64,000 nt of DNA from RGIG2000 sp045612665 (GCA_045612665.1 JAZKZO010000052.1:12052-76051), one strand, 5' to 3'. Counted from the first letter of the stretch, positions 7,981 to 17,223 are shown. Notes: generated by a model from the letters alone, not told the origin. Translations and numbers: made by a program.

Positions 7981-8646
7981 ATGGAAATTAGCAAGATTAT
8001 ATCAATGGTTGACCACACGCTTTTAAAGCAGGATGCAACCTGGAATGAGATAAGGGTTGTTTGCGATGATGCTATCAAGTTCGGCACAGCGTCGGTTTGC
8101 ATTCCACCGTCATTTGTAAGAGAGGTTAGCGAATACTGTCAGGACAAAATGAGAGTTTGCACGGTTATCGGCTTTCCTAACGGATACGCAACCGAAAAGG
8201 TAAAGTGCTTTGAAATAAAGGACGCAATCGCAAGCGGTGCGCACGAAATCGATACCGTGATCAATATAGGCGACCTAAAGGACAGGCGTTTTACAAAAAT
8301 CGAAAACGATTTAAGGGCTGAGAGGTTCTTTTGCGGAGATAAAATCTTGAAGGTTATAATCGAGACCTGCCTTTTGACCGATGACGAGAAAAAGCGCATG
8401 TGCGAGATTGTAAGCGAGGTTGGCGCTGATTTTATTAAAACATCCACAGGCTTTTCAACGGGTGGTGCAACGCGAGAGGATATTGCGCTTTTCGCAAAGC
8501 ATATTGCCCCTGAGGTTAAAATCAAGGCGGCAGGCGGAATTTCCTCGTTTGACGATGCACGCGATTTCATTTCGCTCGGTGCATCAAGGCTTGGTACGTC
8601 AAGACTTGTAAAAATACTTAAAAATGAAAACGGAGGTGGCTACTAA
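7981..8646 (+). CDS. deoC: Deoxyribose-phosphate aldolase
   Basis: Cleaves 2-deoxyribose 5-phosphate to glyceraldehyde 3-phosphate and acetaldehyde, the last step of deoxynucleoside catabolism. The 221-aa TIM barrel carries the family landmarks VDHTLLK near residue 10, the Schiff-base lysine in FIKTSTGF near 150, and the second active-site lysine in KAAGGI near 180. First gene of a five-gene salvage operon. Its stop codon overlaps the deoD start by one base (TAATG), indicating translational coupling. Confidence 0.95.
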   Translation: MEISKIISMVDHTLLKQDATWNEIRVVCDDAIKFGTASVCIPPSFVREVSEYCQDKMRVCTVIGFPNGYATEKVKCFEIKDAIASGAHEIDTVINIGDLKDRRFTKIENDLRAERFFCGDKILKVIIETCLLTDDEKKRMCEIVSEVGADFIKTSTGFSTGGATREDIALFAKHIAPEVKIKAAGGISSFDDARDFISLGASRLGTSRLVKILKNENGGGY

Positions 8647-9383
8647 TGGCTTTATATCCTACTCCACACATAAACGCATCTCCCGAGGATTTCGCTAAAA
8701 CAGTCCTTATGCCGGGAGATCCGCTTCGTGCTAAATTTATCGCTGAAAGCTTCCTTGAAAATGCGCGTTTGGTTAACAATGTGCGTGGAATTCAAGGCTA
8801 TACGGGCACATACAAGGGTGTGCCTGTATCGGTTATGGCAAGTGGTATGGGAATGCCGTCAATCGGCATTTACTCGCACGAGCTTTTTAGCATTTTCGGT
8901 GTTGAAAATATTATTCGCGTAGGCTCAGCAGGCGGTATGCAGGAGAGCATCAGGGTAAGAGATATTGTTCTTGGAATGGGCGCTTGCACCGATTCAAATT
9001 ATGCGAGCAATTTCCGTCTTAACGGCACGTTTGCGCCGATTGCAAGCTATAAGCTTTTGAGCACCTGTGTACAAAAGGCGAGTGAGCTTGGACTTACCTA
9101 CCACGTAGGAAATCTTTTATCCTCAGATGTTTTTTACGGAGATTCCGAGGGCGTTGCCAAGAGCGATTTGCCTGTAAACAAATGGGGCAAAATGGGCGTT
9201 ATGGCAGTTGAAATGGAGGCTGCGGCGCTATATATGAACGCATCAAGGCTTGGCAAAAACGCACTTGCGATTTGCACCGTATCCGACCATCTTATAACAG
9301 GTGAGGCTACAAGTGCCGAGGAAAGACAAAACAGCTTTACGCAAATGATAACACTTGCGCTTGAAACCGCTATATCACTATGA
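8646..9383 (+). CDS. deoD: Purine nucleoside phosphorylase, DeoD type
   Basis: Phosphorolysis of purine (deoxy)nucleosides to free base and (deoxy)ribose 1-phosphate. The 245-aa protein shows the hexameric-type signature: TPHINA at the N-terminus, MPGDPLRAKFIAE near 25, GMGMPSIGIYSHEL near 65, and VEMEAAALY near 180 (nucleoside-binding Met and Glu). GGAGGTGG within the end of deoC serves as its binding site. It overlaps deoB by 4 bp. Confidence 0.95.
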   Translation: MALYPTPHINASPEDFAKTVLMPGDPLRAKFIAESFLENARLVNNVRGIQGYTGTYKGVPVSVMASGMGMPSIGIYSHELFSIFGVENIIRVGSAGGMQESIRVRDIVLGMGACTDSNYASNFRLNGTFAPIASYKLLSTCVQKASELGLTYHVGNLLSSDVFYGDSEGVAKSDLPVNKWGKMGVMAVEMEAAALYMNASRLGKNALAICTVSDHLITGEATSAEERQNSFTQMITLALETAISL

Positions 9384-10540
9384 AAAGAGTATTTTTAATT
9401 GTTTTAGATAGCTTTGGAATAGGTGCGCTCCCTGATGCCGACAAATTCGGCGATTTGGGCACAAATACGCTGGGGAGTATCGCTAAATCGCCATTTTTTG
9501 CGTGCGACAACCTATCCAAATTAGGGCTTGCAGGCATTGACGGAGTGGCTCTTACTCCGTCAGATAACGCAATAGGTGCACACGGAAGATGCAAGGAGGC
9601 CTCAATGGGCAAGGACACAACCGTTGGGCATTGGGAAATTGCCGGAGTCATATCCGAAAATCCTCTTCCTACCTATAAGGACGGATTCCCAAAGGAAGTA
9701 ATTGACACCTTTGAGGCGCTAACAGGGCGCGGTGTGCTTTGCAATAAGCCGTATTCTGGCACTGAGGTAATAAAGGATTACGGCAAGGAGCATCTAGAAA
9801 CAGGTAAGCTTATAGTTTACACCTCGGCTGACAGTGTTTTTCAAATTGCCGCGCACGAGGATCTTGTTCCTCTTGAAAAGCTTTACGAGTATTGCAAAAT
9901 CGCAAGAAAAATGCTCGTTGGCGAGCACGGAGTCGGTAGAGTTATTGCAAGACCGTTTAACGGTGAGGTTGGCAATTTTGTGAGGACCTCGGGCAGACAC
10001 GACTTCTCTCTTGAGCCAAGCGGTGTAACCATTCTTGATGAAATTTACAATTCAGGGCGCGAGGTTATCTCGGTTGGAAAGATATTTGACATTTTCGCAG
10101 GTCGCTCCATTAGCAAAAGCTATCCGACGAAGTCGAATACTGACGGAATTGAGCGCACGCTCGAAATAATGGATAGCGATTTTGAGGGGCTATGCTTTGT
10201 AAATTTAGTTGATTTCGATATGCTCTATGGACACAGAAACGACATAGACGGCTATGCCAAGGCGATTGCTGATTTTGACAGAGTGCTACCGAAAATAATG
10301 GAAAAGCTACGTGGGGACGATGTGCTAATTATAACCGCCGACCACGGCTGTGATCCCGGAGATATAAGCACCGACCATTCAAGAGAATACATTCCTTTTC
10401 TTATGTACGGAAGCGGAATTGCACCGAAAAATCTTGGAACACGCACCACGTATGCCGACATTGGCGCTACCGTGTGTGAGCTTTTGGGCGTTAAGCACGA
10501 GGGCGAGGGCACTAGCTTTTTAGGCGAGGTAAAGATATGA
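9380..10540 (+). CDS. deoB: Phosphopentomutase
   Basis: Interconverts (deoxy)ribose 1-phosphate and 5-phosphate, linking the phosphorylases to DeoC. The 386-aa alkaline-phosphatase-superfamily enzyme has metal-binding motifs at the start (LDSFGIGALPDA), the phospho-acceptor Thr in GKDTTVGHWE near residue 77, and ITADHGCDPG near 315. It starts inside the deoD stop (ATGA overlap) and overlaps cdd by 4 bp, so the operon is tightly coupled. Confidence 0.95.
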   Translation: MKRVFLIVLDSFGIGALPDADKFGDLGTNTLGSIAKSPFFACDNLSKLGLAGIDGVALTPSDNAIGAHGRCKEASMGKDTTVGHWEIAGVISENPLPTYKDGFPKEVIDTFEALTGRGVLCNKPYSGTEVIKDYGKEHLETGKLIVYTSADSVFQIAAHEDLVPLEKLYEYCKIARKMLVGEHGVGRVIARPFNGEVGNFVRTSGRHDFSLEPSGVTILDEIYNSGREVISVGKIFDIFAGRSISKSYPTKSNTDGIERTLEIMDSDFEGLCFVNLVDFDMLYGHRNDIDGYAKAIADFDRVLPKIMEKLRGDDVLIITADHGCDPGDISTDHSREYIPFLMYGSGIAPKNLGTRTTYADIGATVCELLGVKHEGEGTSFLGEVKI

Positions 10541-10929
10541 AATACGATTTTTTAATAAAGGAAGCATTAGAGGCGCAAAAAAGCTCCTATGCTCCGTATT
10601 CACATTTTAACGTAGGCGCTGCACTACTTACAAATGACGGAAAAGTATACAAGGGCTGTAACGTTGAGAATTCGTCCTACGGGGCGACAATTTGTGCCGA
10701 AAGAGTTGCCTTCGGCAATGCTATAAGCGACGGTAAGCGTTCCTTTTCGGCTATTGCAATCGTTGGTGGCAAGGACCGCTCACATTGTGAGATGGCTATT
10801 CCCTGTGGAATGTGTCTTCAGGTGATGAGTGAGCATTGCTCTGATGATTTTGAAATTGTGCTATGCAAGGGCGAGGAGATTAAGGTATACAAGCTATGCG
10901 AGCTTCTCCCAAACAGGTTTAAGCTATGA
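10537..10929 (+). CDS. cdd: Cytidine deaminase
   Basis: Zinc enzyme deaminating cytidine and deoxycytidine to (deoxy)uridine, making them substrates for the following phosphorylase. The 130-aa length is typical of the small tetrameric form. The zinc site is CAE in ATICAERVAF (near residue 54) and PCGMC (near 88). GCNVENSSYG binds the sugar. It lies in the middle of the deo operon with 4-bp overlaps at both ends. Confidence 0.95.
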   Translation: MKYDFLIKEALEAQKSSYAPYSHFNVGAALLTNDGKVYKGCNVENSSYGATICAERVAFGNAISDGKRSFSAIAIVGGKDRSHCEMAIPCGMCLQVMSEHCSDDFEIVLCKGEEIKVYKLCELLPNRFKL

Positions 10930-12224
10930 GAATGTACGATATAATCTATAAAAAGCGTCTAGGCGATGCGCTCACAAAAGAGGAAATCGACTTTGCCATT
11001 AGTGGCTTTGTAAAAGGCGATGTGCCCGACTATCAAATGTCGGCGCTTGCTATGGCGATTTGCTTTAACGGTATGAGCGCAAATGAAACCTTTTATCTAA
11101 CAGATGCGATGATGCGCTCGGGCGACATTGTGAATTTAGAGCGTTTTGACGGACTGTGTGTCGATAAACACAGCACGGGCGGTGTCGGCGACAAGACAAC
11201 TCTTATCGTTGCGCCTATCGTTGCTTGCCTTGGTGCAAGAGTTGCGAAGATGTCGGGGCGCGGTCTTGGGCACACGGGCGGAACGGTTGACAAGCTCGAG
11301 GCTCTTGACGGCTATCGCACCTCTCTTTCAAGCGAGGAATTCCTTGAACAGGTTGAGAGAGTTGGAATTGCCGTAACAGGACAAAGTGGAAATTTAGTGC
11401 CCGCAGATAAAAAGCTTTACGCGCTTAGGGACGTAACCGCAACGGTTGACTCAATTCCACTTATCGCATCAAGCATTATGTCGAAAAAGCTTGCATCGGG
11501 CGCTCATTCAATCGTGCTCGACGTAAAATGCGGAAGTGGCGCGTTTATGAAAAACGAGGACGATGCCACAGCACTTGCCAAGGCTATGGTTGAGATTGGC
11601 GAGAGCTTTGGACGCAATGTACGCGCGCTAATTACCGATATGAGCGTGCCTCTTGGCTCGTTTGTAGGAAATTCGCTTGAGGTTTACGAGGCGATACAGG
11701 TTTTAAGCGGAAAGGGCGAGAAGGCTCTTAGCGAGATTTGTATTGCACTTGCCTCGAATATGATATCTATGGCTCTTGAAATAGATATAGACGAGGCTAC
11801 AAAAATGGTTGAAAATGCTATTTCAAGTGGCCTAGCGCTCGCAAAATTCAAGGAATGGATTGGCGCACAGGGTGGCGACACATCAAAAATAGACGATCCT
11901 GTATCGCTTTTAGGTGCAAAATACAAGCTCGAATACAAGTCAAGGGGCGACGGCTTTATTTATGAAATAGATGCCGAGGGAGTTGGTATTGCATCAATGC
12001 TTCTCGGTGCAGGCAGGGCGAAAAAGGACGACGTCATTGACCCTCTTGCGGGAATTGAGCTTCGTGTAAGCTATGGCAATTATGTAAAAAAAGGCGACAC
12101 TCTCGCGCTTCTTTACTCATCTGACGCTTCTCTTTTTGAGAGTGCCTGTGAAAGGCTTGATATCTCGTTCAAGCTAAGCGACGAAAAGCCGAGCGAAAAG
12201 GCTCTTATCAAGAAAATAATTTAA
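10926..12224 (+). CDS. pdp: Pyrimidine-nucleoside phosphorylase
   Basis: Phosphorolyses uridine, deoxyuridine and thymidine to base plus pentose 1-phosphate. The 432-aa protein has the family signature KHSTGGVGDKTT (near residue 81), SGRGLGHTGGT near 113, and substrate residues in the DVKCGSGAFM segment. The start MRMYDI at 10926 overlaps the cdd stop; MYDI two codons later is an alternative. The name follows the Gram-positive enzyme of broad specificity rather than thymidine-specific DeoA; motifs alone do not separate the two. Last gene of the operon. Confidence 0.93.
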   Translation: MRMYDIIYKKRLGDALTKEEIDFAISGFVKGDVPDYQMSALAMAICFNGMSANETFYLTDAMMRSGDIVNLERFDGLCVDKHSTGGVGDKTTLIVAPIVACLGARVAKMSGRGLGHTGGTVDKLEALDGYRTSLSSEEFLEQVERVGIAVTGQSGNLVPADKKLYALRDVTATVDSIPLIASSIMSKKLASGAHSIVLDVKCGSGAFMKNEDDATALAKAMVEIGESFGRNVRALITDMSVPLGSFVGNSLEVYEAIQVLSGKGEKALSEICIALASNMISMALEIDIDEATKMVENAISSGLALAKFKEWIGAQGGDTSKIDDPVSLLGAKYKLEYKSRGDGFIYEIDAEGVGIASMLLGAGRAKKDDVIDPLAGIELRVSYGNYVKKGDTLALLYSSDASLFESACERLDISFKLSDEKPSEKALIKKII

Positions 12225-12252
12225 AAAAAGCACCTACAAGGGTGCTTTTTCA
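12225..12252 (+). terminator. Terminator of the deo operon
   Basis: Perfect 10-bp stem (12225-12234 with 12241-12250, AAAAAGCACC and complement), 6-nt loop, directly after the pdp stop codon. Confidence 0.85.
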
Positions 12253-12274
12253 TATTATGTATAGGGGTGATTTT

Positions 12275-12610
12275 ATGGAATCCGCTTCTATGCTTGAAGA
12301 GTTCAAGCGCGAAAATCCGACGCGCAAAATAATCTTTTTGAATGCCACAAACGAAAAATATTTTGAGGACTACGTGCGATTTAATCTCGATATTTTAAGT
12401 GAGGGCTTGAAAGAGCGCGATGTCGACTTTTCTATATGTGAGAATGGAGTTATAATATATGGGAACGATATTGTAAGGCGACTTCTTTTTGATTGTGCCG
12501 TGCTGGGTGCGTGGACTGAGGGTGGTGTACTTTTAAAGCCTTATGCAAGCGCGTGCGATATAATGAGTGCAGTTTGCAGAATTGGTGAAAAATTCGGCAA
12601 ATTCTCTTGA
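12275..12610 (+). CDS. Small conserved-looking protein of unknown function
   Basis: A 111-aa soluble protein starting MESASMLEEF; ATG 12275 is preceded by AGGGGTGA. There is no signal peptide or membrane segment, and the mixed alpha/beta composition is consistent with a folded protein. I do not recognise the family. It sits between the deo terminator and a PHP hydrolase gene whose -35 box overlaps its stop codon. An internal Met 15 bp downstream is an alternative start. Confidence 0.55.
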   Translation: MESASMLEEFKRENPTRKIIFLNATNEKYFEDYVRFNLDILSEGLKERDVDFSICENGVIIYGNDIVRRLLFDCAVLGAWTEGGVLLKPYASACDIMSAVCRIGEKFGKFS

Positions 12611-12635
12611 CTTTACGCGCACTTAGGTGTAAAAT
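12607..12635 (+). promoter_or_regulatory. Promoter of the PHP-domain gene
   Basis: TTGACT (12607-12612), a 17-bp spacer and TAAAAT (12630-12635), 33 bp before the start at 12668. The -35 box overlaps the stop codon of the preceding gene. Confidence 0.7.
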
Positions 12636-12667
12636 TTATTTGTATTAAATTTCAGGTGGTATAAAAT

Positions 12668-13333
12668 ATGTTTAGAACAGAGCTTCATTGTCATTCAAGC
12701 GACGTTAGCGGTTGTGCAAGAGTCGATGCTGACGTTATAATAGAAAAATTCACAAGCGCAGGCTACTCTACGCTCGTGCTATCAAATCATCTTCATCCGT
12801 GGACTCACTGCCACGTTAAGAGCGAGAGTTGGAGCGAGCTAATCGACAAATATATTGCTTCATATAAGAATCTAAAGGAAAAGGCTAAGGGCAAGCTCAA
12901 TATTTTGCTCGGAATGGAGCTTCGTGTAAAGGAAAACTCTAACGATTATCTTGTTTTCGGCGTTACCGAGGAGTTTTTGAGAGCGCACGAAAACCTTCTT
13001 GATATGAACATTTGGGACGTGCATAAGCTAACCTCGGAAAACGGTATGCTTTTAATTCAAGCGCATCCGTTCCGTGACTCAATGACCGTTACTAATCCAA
13101 AGGCTATCGACGGTGTTGAGGTGTTTAACGGACATATGGGACACGATTCAAGAAACGATATTGCCGAGGCTTGGGCAAACAAGTTCTCTCTTATCAAAAC
13201 CTCGGGTACTGACTTCCACTATGCAGACGTGCCTACAAATGCCGGTATCTTGACCGAGAATGAAATCACAACAATGGACGAGCTTGTTGATGTGCTTAAG
13301 AGTGGCAATTACGAGCTTGTTAAGGCAAACTAA
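12668..13333 (+). CDS. PHP-domain metal-dependent hydrolase
   Basis: A 221-aa PHP-superfamily protein with metal ligands in TELHCHSSDVSGC (near residue 4), LSNHLHPW (near 38), IQAHPFRD (near 138) and TSGTDFHYAD (near 180). Such proteins hydrolyse phosphate esters, histidinol phosphatase and nucleoside phosphatase being known members, usually with two or three metals. No his genes are nearby, so the substrate cannot be assigned. It has its own promoter and terminator. Confidence 0.8.
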   Translation: MFRTELHCHSSDVSGCARVDADVIIEKFTSAGYSTLVLSNHLHPWTHCHVKSESWSELIDKYIASYKNLKEKAKGKLNILLGMELRVKENSNDYLVFGVTEEFLRAHENLLDMNIWDVHKLTSENGMLLIQAHPFRDSMTVTNPKAIDGVEVFNGHMGHDSRNDIAEAWANKFSLIKTSGTDFHYADVPTNAGILTENEITTMDELVDVLKSGNYELVKAN

Positions 13334-13336
13334 AAG

Positions 13337-13372
13337 AAAAAGAGATTTTCCGATTGGAAAATCTCTTTTTGT
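13337..13372 (+). terminator. Terminator of the PHP-domain gene
   Basis: Perfect 15-bp stem (13337-13351 with 13356-13370) with a GATT loop and flanking A- and T-runs, just after the stop. Confidence 0.85.
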
Positions 13373-13448
13373 TACTTTTTAAGCTTGAATATTCTCCGAA
13401 GTAAAGGAGTTAATATTTTCGGCGACTTAACAATTACTATTTTCATAA

Positions 13449-13495
13449 ATAAAACTCCCATTTGGCATTGCTACAATACCATAGTATGGGAGTTT
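13449..13495 (-). terminator. Terminator of the rsgA-end operon
   Basis: AAACTCCCAT (13452-13461) pairs with ATGGGAGTTT (13486-13495). The loop contains a second near-complementary pair (GGCATTG and CAATACC), extending the hairpin. On the minus strand it follows the rsgA stop and ends in T-rich sequence. Confidence 0.75.
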
Positions 13496-13505
13496 CTTAT
13501 TTTTG

Positions 13506-14438
13506 CTACTTTTTCCACTTGGGTTTATTTTTTAGAATTGTGTAGAGTGCTACGTAGCTATCGTGGCGTGATTTCGGTATTTCTCCACTCTCAACTCTTG
13601 CGATAATATCGCAGCCCTCCTCCTTGGTGTGTGAGCACTTGGTATAGCGACACATCCCCTCGGATTTTCTAAATTCTCTAAACGTATCAAAGAGGTCCTC
13701 AAGGTCGAAAAAGTCAAATCGCTCAAAGTCGAGCAGGGTAAAGCCGGGAGTGTCGGCAAGATAGCCGGTATATTCCTTTCCCAACAGGTCGCAAAGTGCG
13801 AAAAGCTCCGTCTTTCTTGTGGTGTTCTTACCTCTTTCAAGCTTTTGCGAAAGCTCGCCTGTTTCAAGGGACAAATTCGGGAAAAGCTTGTTTATAAACG
13901 TGCTTTTGCCTGCACCTGATGCACCTGAAAATGCAAAAATCGTGTTTGTACCCTTGGTGGAAATATACGAAAGAAGCTCGTCCCTTCCCTCTCCGTTTTC
14001 GCTTGAGGTGATAAACGTGGTAAAGCCACTTTTCTTGTAAATTTCGGCAGTATCGCGTGCAAAATCCATATCAAGGTCAGCCTTGGTAATAACAATTACA
14101 CATTCAATACCCTTTGACTCTGCAATACAAATAAGCTTATCAATCGTTTCAAGCACAGGGGACGGCTTTACGCAAGAGATAACCACGAATAAAACGTCAA
14201 GATTTGCAAGAGGTGGGCGAATTAGCGAATTTTTGCGTGGCTCGATTTTACTAATATACGGCTCACCGTTTTCATTTATATCAACCTGAACTCTATCTCC
14301 TGCCAAAAGCGTTATGTTGTCGTGCTTGAATGCACCCTTGGCGCGAGTTTCTATGTAATTTTTTCCGTTGTATTCCTCGTCAAGCATAACGGTAAATATA
14401 CCGCCTACGCTTCTTACCACTGTTCCAACAAGAATCAT
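13506..14438 (-). CDS. rsgA: Ribosome small subunit-dependent GTPase A
   Basis: Circularly permuted GTPase that acts late in 30S maturation. The order is OB-fold (residues 1-70), G4 TKAD near 119, G1 GASGAGKSTF near 172, G3 DTPGF near 218, then a zinc-binding C-terminal domain with C, CSH and C ligands in CRYTKCSHTKEEGC. The length of 310 aa is normal. Its start overlaps the protein kinase stop by 4 bp (ATGA). The same kinase-RsgA linkage exists in Bacillus, where the kinase phosphorylates this GTPase (established for PrkC and CpgA/RsgA). Confidence 0.95.
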   Translation of the reverse strand: MILVGTVVRSVGGIFTVMLDEEYNGKNYIETRAKGAFKHDNITLLAGDRVQVDINENGEPYISKIEPRKNSLIRPPLANLDVLFVVISCVKPSPVLETIDKLICIAESKGIECVIVITKADLDMDFARDTAEIYKKSGFTTFITSSENGEGRDELLSYISTKGTNTIFAFSGASGAGKSTFINKLFPNLSLETGELSQKLERGKNTTRKTELFALCDLLGKEYTGYLADTPGFTLLDFERFDFFDLEDLFDTFREFRKSEGMCRYTKCSHTKEEGCDIIARVESGEIPKSRHDSYVALYTILKNKPKWKK

Positions 14439-15385
14439 CTTTTCTTTTTTACTCCAAAAATTCTACGAACGCTCGACATAAAGTTAGAAAATCCACTTCT
14501 ACAAGGGAGCTTCTCGAATTTTATTTTCTTATTCTTTTGAAGGCTCTTTACGTATTCGAGCATACTGTCGGCGCTTTGGAATCTATCACCGGGCTTTTTG
14601 CTCATAGCGCAAAGAATAATTTGCTCAAGTCCCACGGGAATATCGGGGTTGATTTCTCTTGGTGGGATTGGCTCTTCATTTATTTGCTTAACGGCAATTG
14701 ACACAGGCGACTCTCCGTCAAACGGAAGCTTTCCTGTTGCAAGCTCATAAAGCATTGCACCGAGCGAATAAATATCACTTCTACAGTCTATCGGCTTCGC
14801 GCTCGCCTGCTCGGGACTCATATAATAAACCGTTCCGATTGCCTTGTCAGTCATTGTAACCGTTTCCGCGTTAGGAAGCTTCGCAATACCGAAGTCCATG
14901 ACCTTAACAAGACCGTTTTTCAAAACCATAACATTTTGTGGCTTTATATCTCTATGGATAATTCCACCGTCGTGCGCAGTCTTAAGTGCCTTAAGAGTCT
15001 GTATTGTATAGCTCATTATTTCCTCGAAGGTAAAGGGGCCCTTTTTAGCCTTGAGGTACGCCTTGAGCGTAATTCCCGACACATACTCCATTACCATATA
15101 CTTTTTCTCGCCCTTGGTTGAAAATTCGTACATAGCAACGATATTCGGATGCTTGAGCATTGTTTCAACACGAGATTCGTTCTTGAAGCGCTTAAGCATT
15201 GTCTTATCGCACGCGACGTCGTCCTTGAGCATCTTGATGGCTACCGTGTTATCGTTTACATATGTATCGGTTGCCTTGTAAACGATTGCCATTCCACCGA
15301 TACCGATGAGCTTGTCAAGGCGGTATCTTCCGTCCAAAAGCTCTCCCTCGAGCTGTTCGTATCTTTCAAAAATTTCTTTTTCCAT
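14435..15385 (-). CDS. prkC: Ser/Thr protein kinase, PrkC-like, lacking the extracellular part
   Basis: Hanks-type kinase: glycine loop GIGGMAIVYK (28-37), catalytic Lys51 in VAIKML, HRDIKPQN (144-151), DFG (164-166) and activation segment GTVYYMSPEQ. The usual PrkC architecture continues with a transmembrane helix and PASTA repeats that sense muropeptides. Here the protein ends at 316 aa with a short basic tail (FGVKKKR) and no hydrophobic segment, so it is a soluble kinase. The start at ATG 15385 follows GAGGAGGG; a TTG start 15 bp upstream lies within that site. It is followed by rsgA with a 4-bp overlap and preceded by its phosphatase. Confidence 0.92.
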   Translation of the reverse strand: MEKEIFERYEQLEGELLDGRYRLDKLIGIGGMAIVYKATDTYVNDNTVAIKMLKDDVACDKTMLKRFKNESRVETMLKHPNIVAMYEFSTKGEKKYMVMEYVSGITLKAYLKAKKGPFTFEEIMSYTIQTLKALKTAHDGGIIHRDIKPQNVMVLKNGLVKVMDFGIAKLPNAETVTMTDKAIGTVYYMSPEQASAKPIDCRSDIYSLGAMLYELATGKLPFDGESPVSIAVKQINEEPIPPREINPDIPVGLEQIILCAMSKKPGDRFQSADSMLEYVKSLQKNKKIKFEKLPCRSGFSNFMSSVRRIFGVKKKR

Positions 15386-15396
15386 AACAGCCCTCC

Positions 15397-16170
15397 TCAA
15401 AATCTCACAAGCAAGGCGGTAATGTTATCGGCACCACCGTTTTCGTTTGCACAGTCAATGAGTCGTCTTACGGTAAGAGAAAGCTCTATTTGGTCAAGGC
15501 TCTTTTTATCAGAGCCAACAACGATATCGCGAATGCCCTCGTTGCTTACGAAATTGGAAAGACCGTCGGAGCAAAGAAGCATATATGTTCCCTCGGAAAC
15601 ACCCTCTCTTATAAAATCTCCCTTAACCGAGCCCTCGGTTCCAACAGCACGGGTGATGATATTCTTATTAGGAAATACCTCTGCCTCCTGCTCGGTAATT
15701 TGTCCTATATCAAGCAAATACTGAACGTAGGAGTGGTCCTTTGTGATTTGCTTTATTTTATCGCCCTTCATAAAGTACATACGGCTATCACCGACGTTTA
15801 CGCAAAAAACGGTATTTTGAATTATAAGGGCAGCAACAAGAGTTGTTCCCATTCCGCGAAGGGTCGGATGCATAAGCGCATAATCGTGAACGGCGGTATT
15901 GGCTTGGTCGAGAGCATCGAGCATAACGGTTTTAATATCCGAGCCCTGAAGCTTTTTGGTTTTATTACCGATATAGGGGGATATAAAATCGTCGATTATA
16001 GAAACGAATTTTTCCGACGCAATTCTTGACGCCTCTGCGCCTCCCTTTGCGCCTCCCATTCCATCACAAACCACGCAAAGGCAGGTTTTTTCGGAATAGG
16101 TTTTCAGAATATACGTATCCTGATTTACGTTTCTTTTCATTCCCACATCGGTGTTAGCCGAGCAAATCAT
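15397..16170 (-). CDS. prpC: PP2C-type Ser/Thr phosphatase
   Basis: Metal-dependent PPM phosphatase that reverses the kinase encoded next to it. The 257-aa protein has the PP2C motifs: metal Asp in NQDTY near residue 17, CDGMGGAKGG near 37, GDSRMYFM near 125, TKDHSYV near 140, LLCSDGLSNF near 200 and the final Asp in GGADNIT. Its stop lies 11 bp before the kinase start, inside the kinase ribosome-binding region. Kinase-phosphatase pairing is conserved across Bacillota. Confidence 0.94.
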   Translation of the reverse strand: MICSANTDVGMKRNVNQDTYILKTYSEKTCLCVVCDGMGGAKGGAEASRIASEKFVSIIDDFISPYIGNKTKKLQGSDIKTVMLDALDQANTAVHDYALMHPTLRGMGTTLVAALIIQNTVFCVNVGDSRMYFMKGDKIKQITKDHSYVQYLLDIGQITEQEAEVFPNKNIITRAVGTEGSVKGDFIREGVSEGTYMLLCSDGLSNFVSNEGIRDIVVGSDKKSLDQIELSLTVRRLIDCANENGGADNITALLVRF

Positions 16171-16176
16171 AAGTTA

Positions 16177-17223
16177 CTAATTACCTTTCTTGTCTAATTT
16201 TTGAGATTGTCTTCTTAGCTGACCGCACGAGGCATTTATATCCGAGCCGAGTCGGCGCCTTACGGTTGCGTTAATTCCAAGCGAAATGAGCTTGTTTTTA
16301 AATATATTTACGTTTTTAGAGGTCGAAAGCCCTGTTTCCTTAACCTCGTTTAGAGGGATAAGATTTACGTGGGGAGTTGACCTTATGTATTTTTTAAGCA
16401 CCTTGGCAAGGGCAATAGCGCCCTCTACGGTGTCGTTTTTACCTGAGATAAGCGTGTACTCAAAGGAAATTCGTCTTCCCGTTTTGTCGAAATATCTTTG
16501 GCACGAGGAAAGTAACTCGTGAATTGAAAATTTCTTATTTACGGGCATAATTTCATTTCTTACATCATCATCGTATGCGTGAAGTGAAATCGAAAGAGTG
16601 ATTGGCAAGCCCTCGTCTGCAAGAGCATCGATTTTATCCACCAAGCCACAGCTTGAAACGGATATATGACGAAGTCCTATGTTAAGGTTGTCGGGTGAGG
16701 AAACAAGCTTTAAAAACTTGATTGTGTTATCGTAGTTATCAAGTGGCTCACCTATTCCCATCATAACGACGTTGGAAATACGCTTGCCTGTGTCTCTTTG
16801 CGCTACGATAATTTGTCCGAGCATCTCCGAGGGGGTAAGGTCGCGCACCTTACCGTTAATGGTTGAGGCGCAAAATTTACAGCCCATACGGCAACCGACC
16901 TGTGAGGAAATACACAGGGTGTTTCCGTGCTCATATTCCATAAAAACGCTCTCTATGCACTCGCCGTCTATAAGCTCGAAAAGATACTTTTTCGTGCCGT
17001 CAAGCGCACTGTCAAGGCGTGTTACAATGCTTGGCAGGCGTAGCTCACAACCTTCCTTTAACGCATCGACTGTCTTTTGAGAAACGTTTCTCATCTCATC
17101 AAAGCCCGCGCCCTTAAGCATCCAGCCGTATATTTGCTTTGCTCTAAATTTCGGCTCACCTATGCTTAAAACGACCGCTTCAAGCTCGGCAAGAGTCATC
17201 GAAAGAATATCGTGCTTCATCAT
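16177..17223 (-). CDS. rlmN: 23S rRNA (adenine-2503-C2) methyltransferase / tRNA methyltransferase
   Basis: Radical-SAM enzyme that methylates A2503 of 23S rRNA and also A37 of some tRNAs. It has the cluster-binding motif CRMGCKFC (near residue 108), a glycine-rich GIGEPLDNYDN segment, and the C-terminal catalytic cysteine in INASCGQL (near 335). The length is 348 aa. It starts at 17223 inside the rsmB stop (4-bp overlap); a second Met follows directly. Confidence 0.95.
   Translation of the reverse strand: MMKHDILSMTLAELEAVVLSIGEPKFRAKQIYGWMLKGAGFDEMRNVSQKTVDALKEGCELRLPSIVTRLDSALDGTKKYLFELIDGECIESVFMEYEHGNTLCISSQVGCRMGCKFCASTINGKVRDLTPSEMLGQIIVAQRDTGKRISNVVMMGIGEPLDNYDNTIKFLKLVSSPDNLNIGLRHISVSSCGLVDKIDALADEGLPITLSISLHAYDDDVRNEIMPVNKKFSIHELLSSCQRYFDKTGRRISFEYTLISGKNDTVEGAIALAKVLKKYIRSTPHVNLIPLNEVKETGLSTSKNVNIFKNKLISLGINATVRRRLGSDINASCGQLRRQSQKLDKKGN

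Noticed and set aside
15149..15724. 191-codon + frame opposite prkC/prpC
   Set aside because: Shadow of two well-supported genes.
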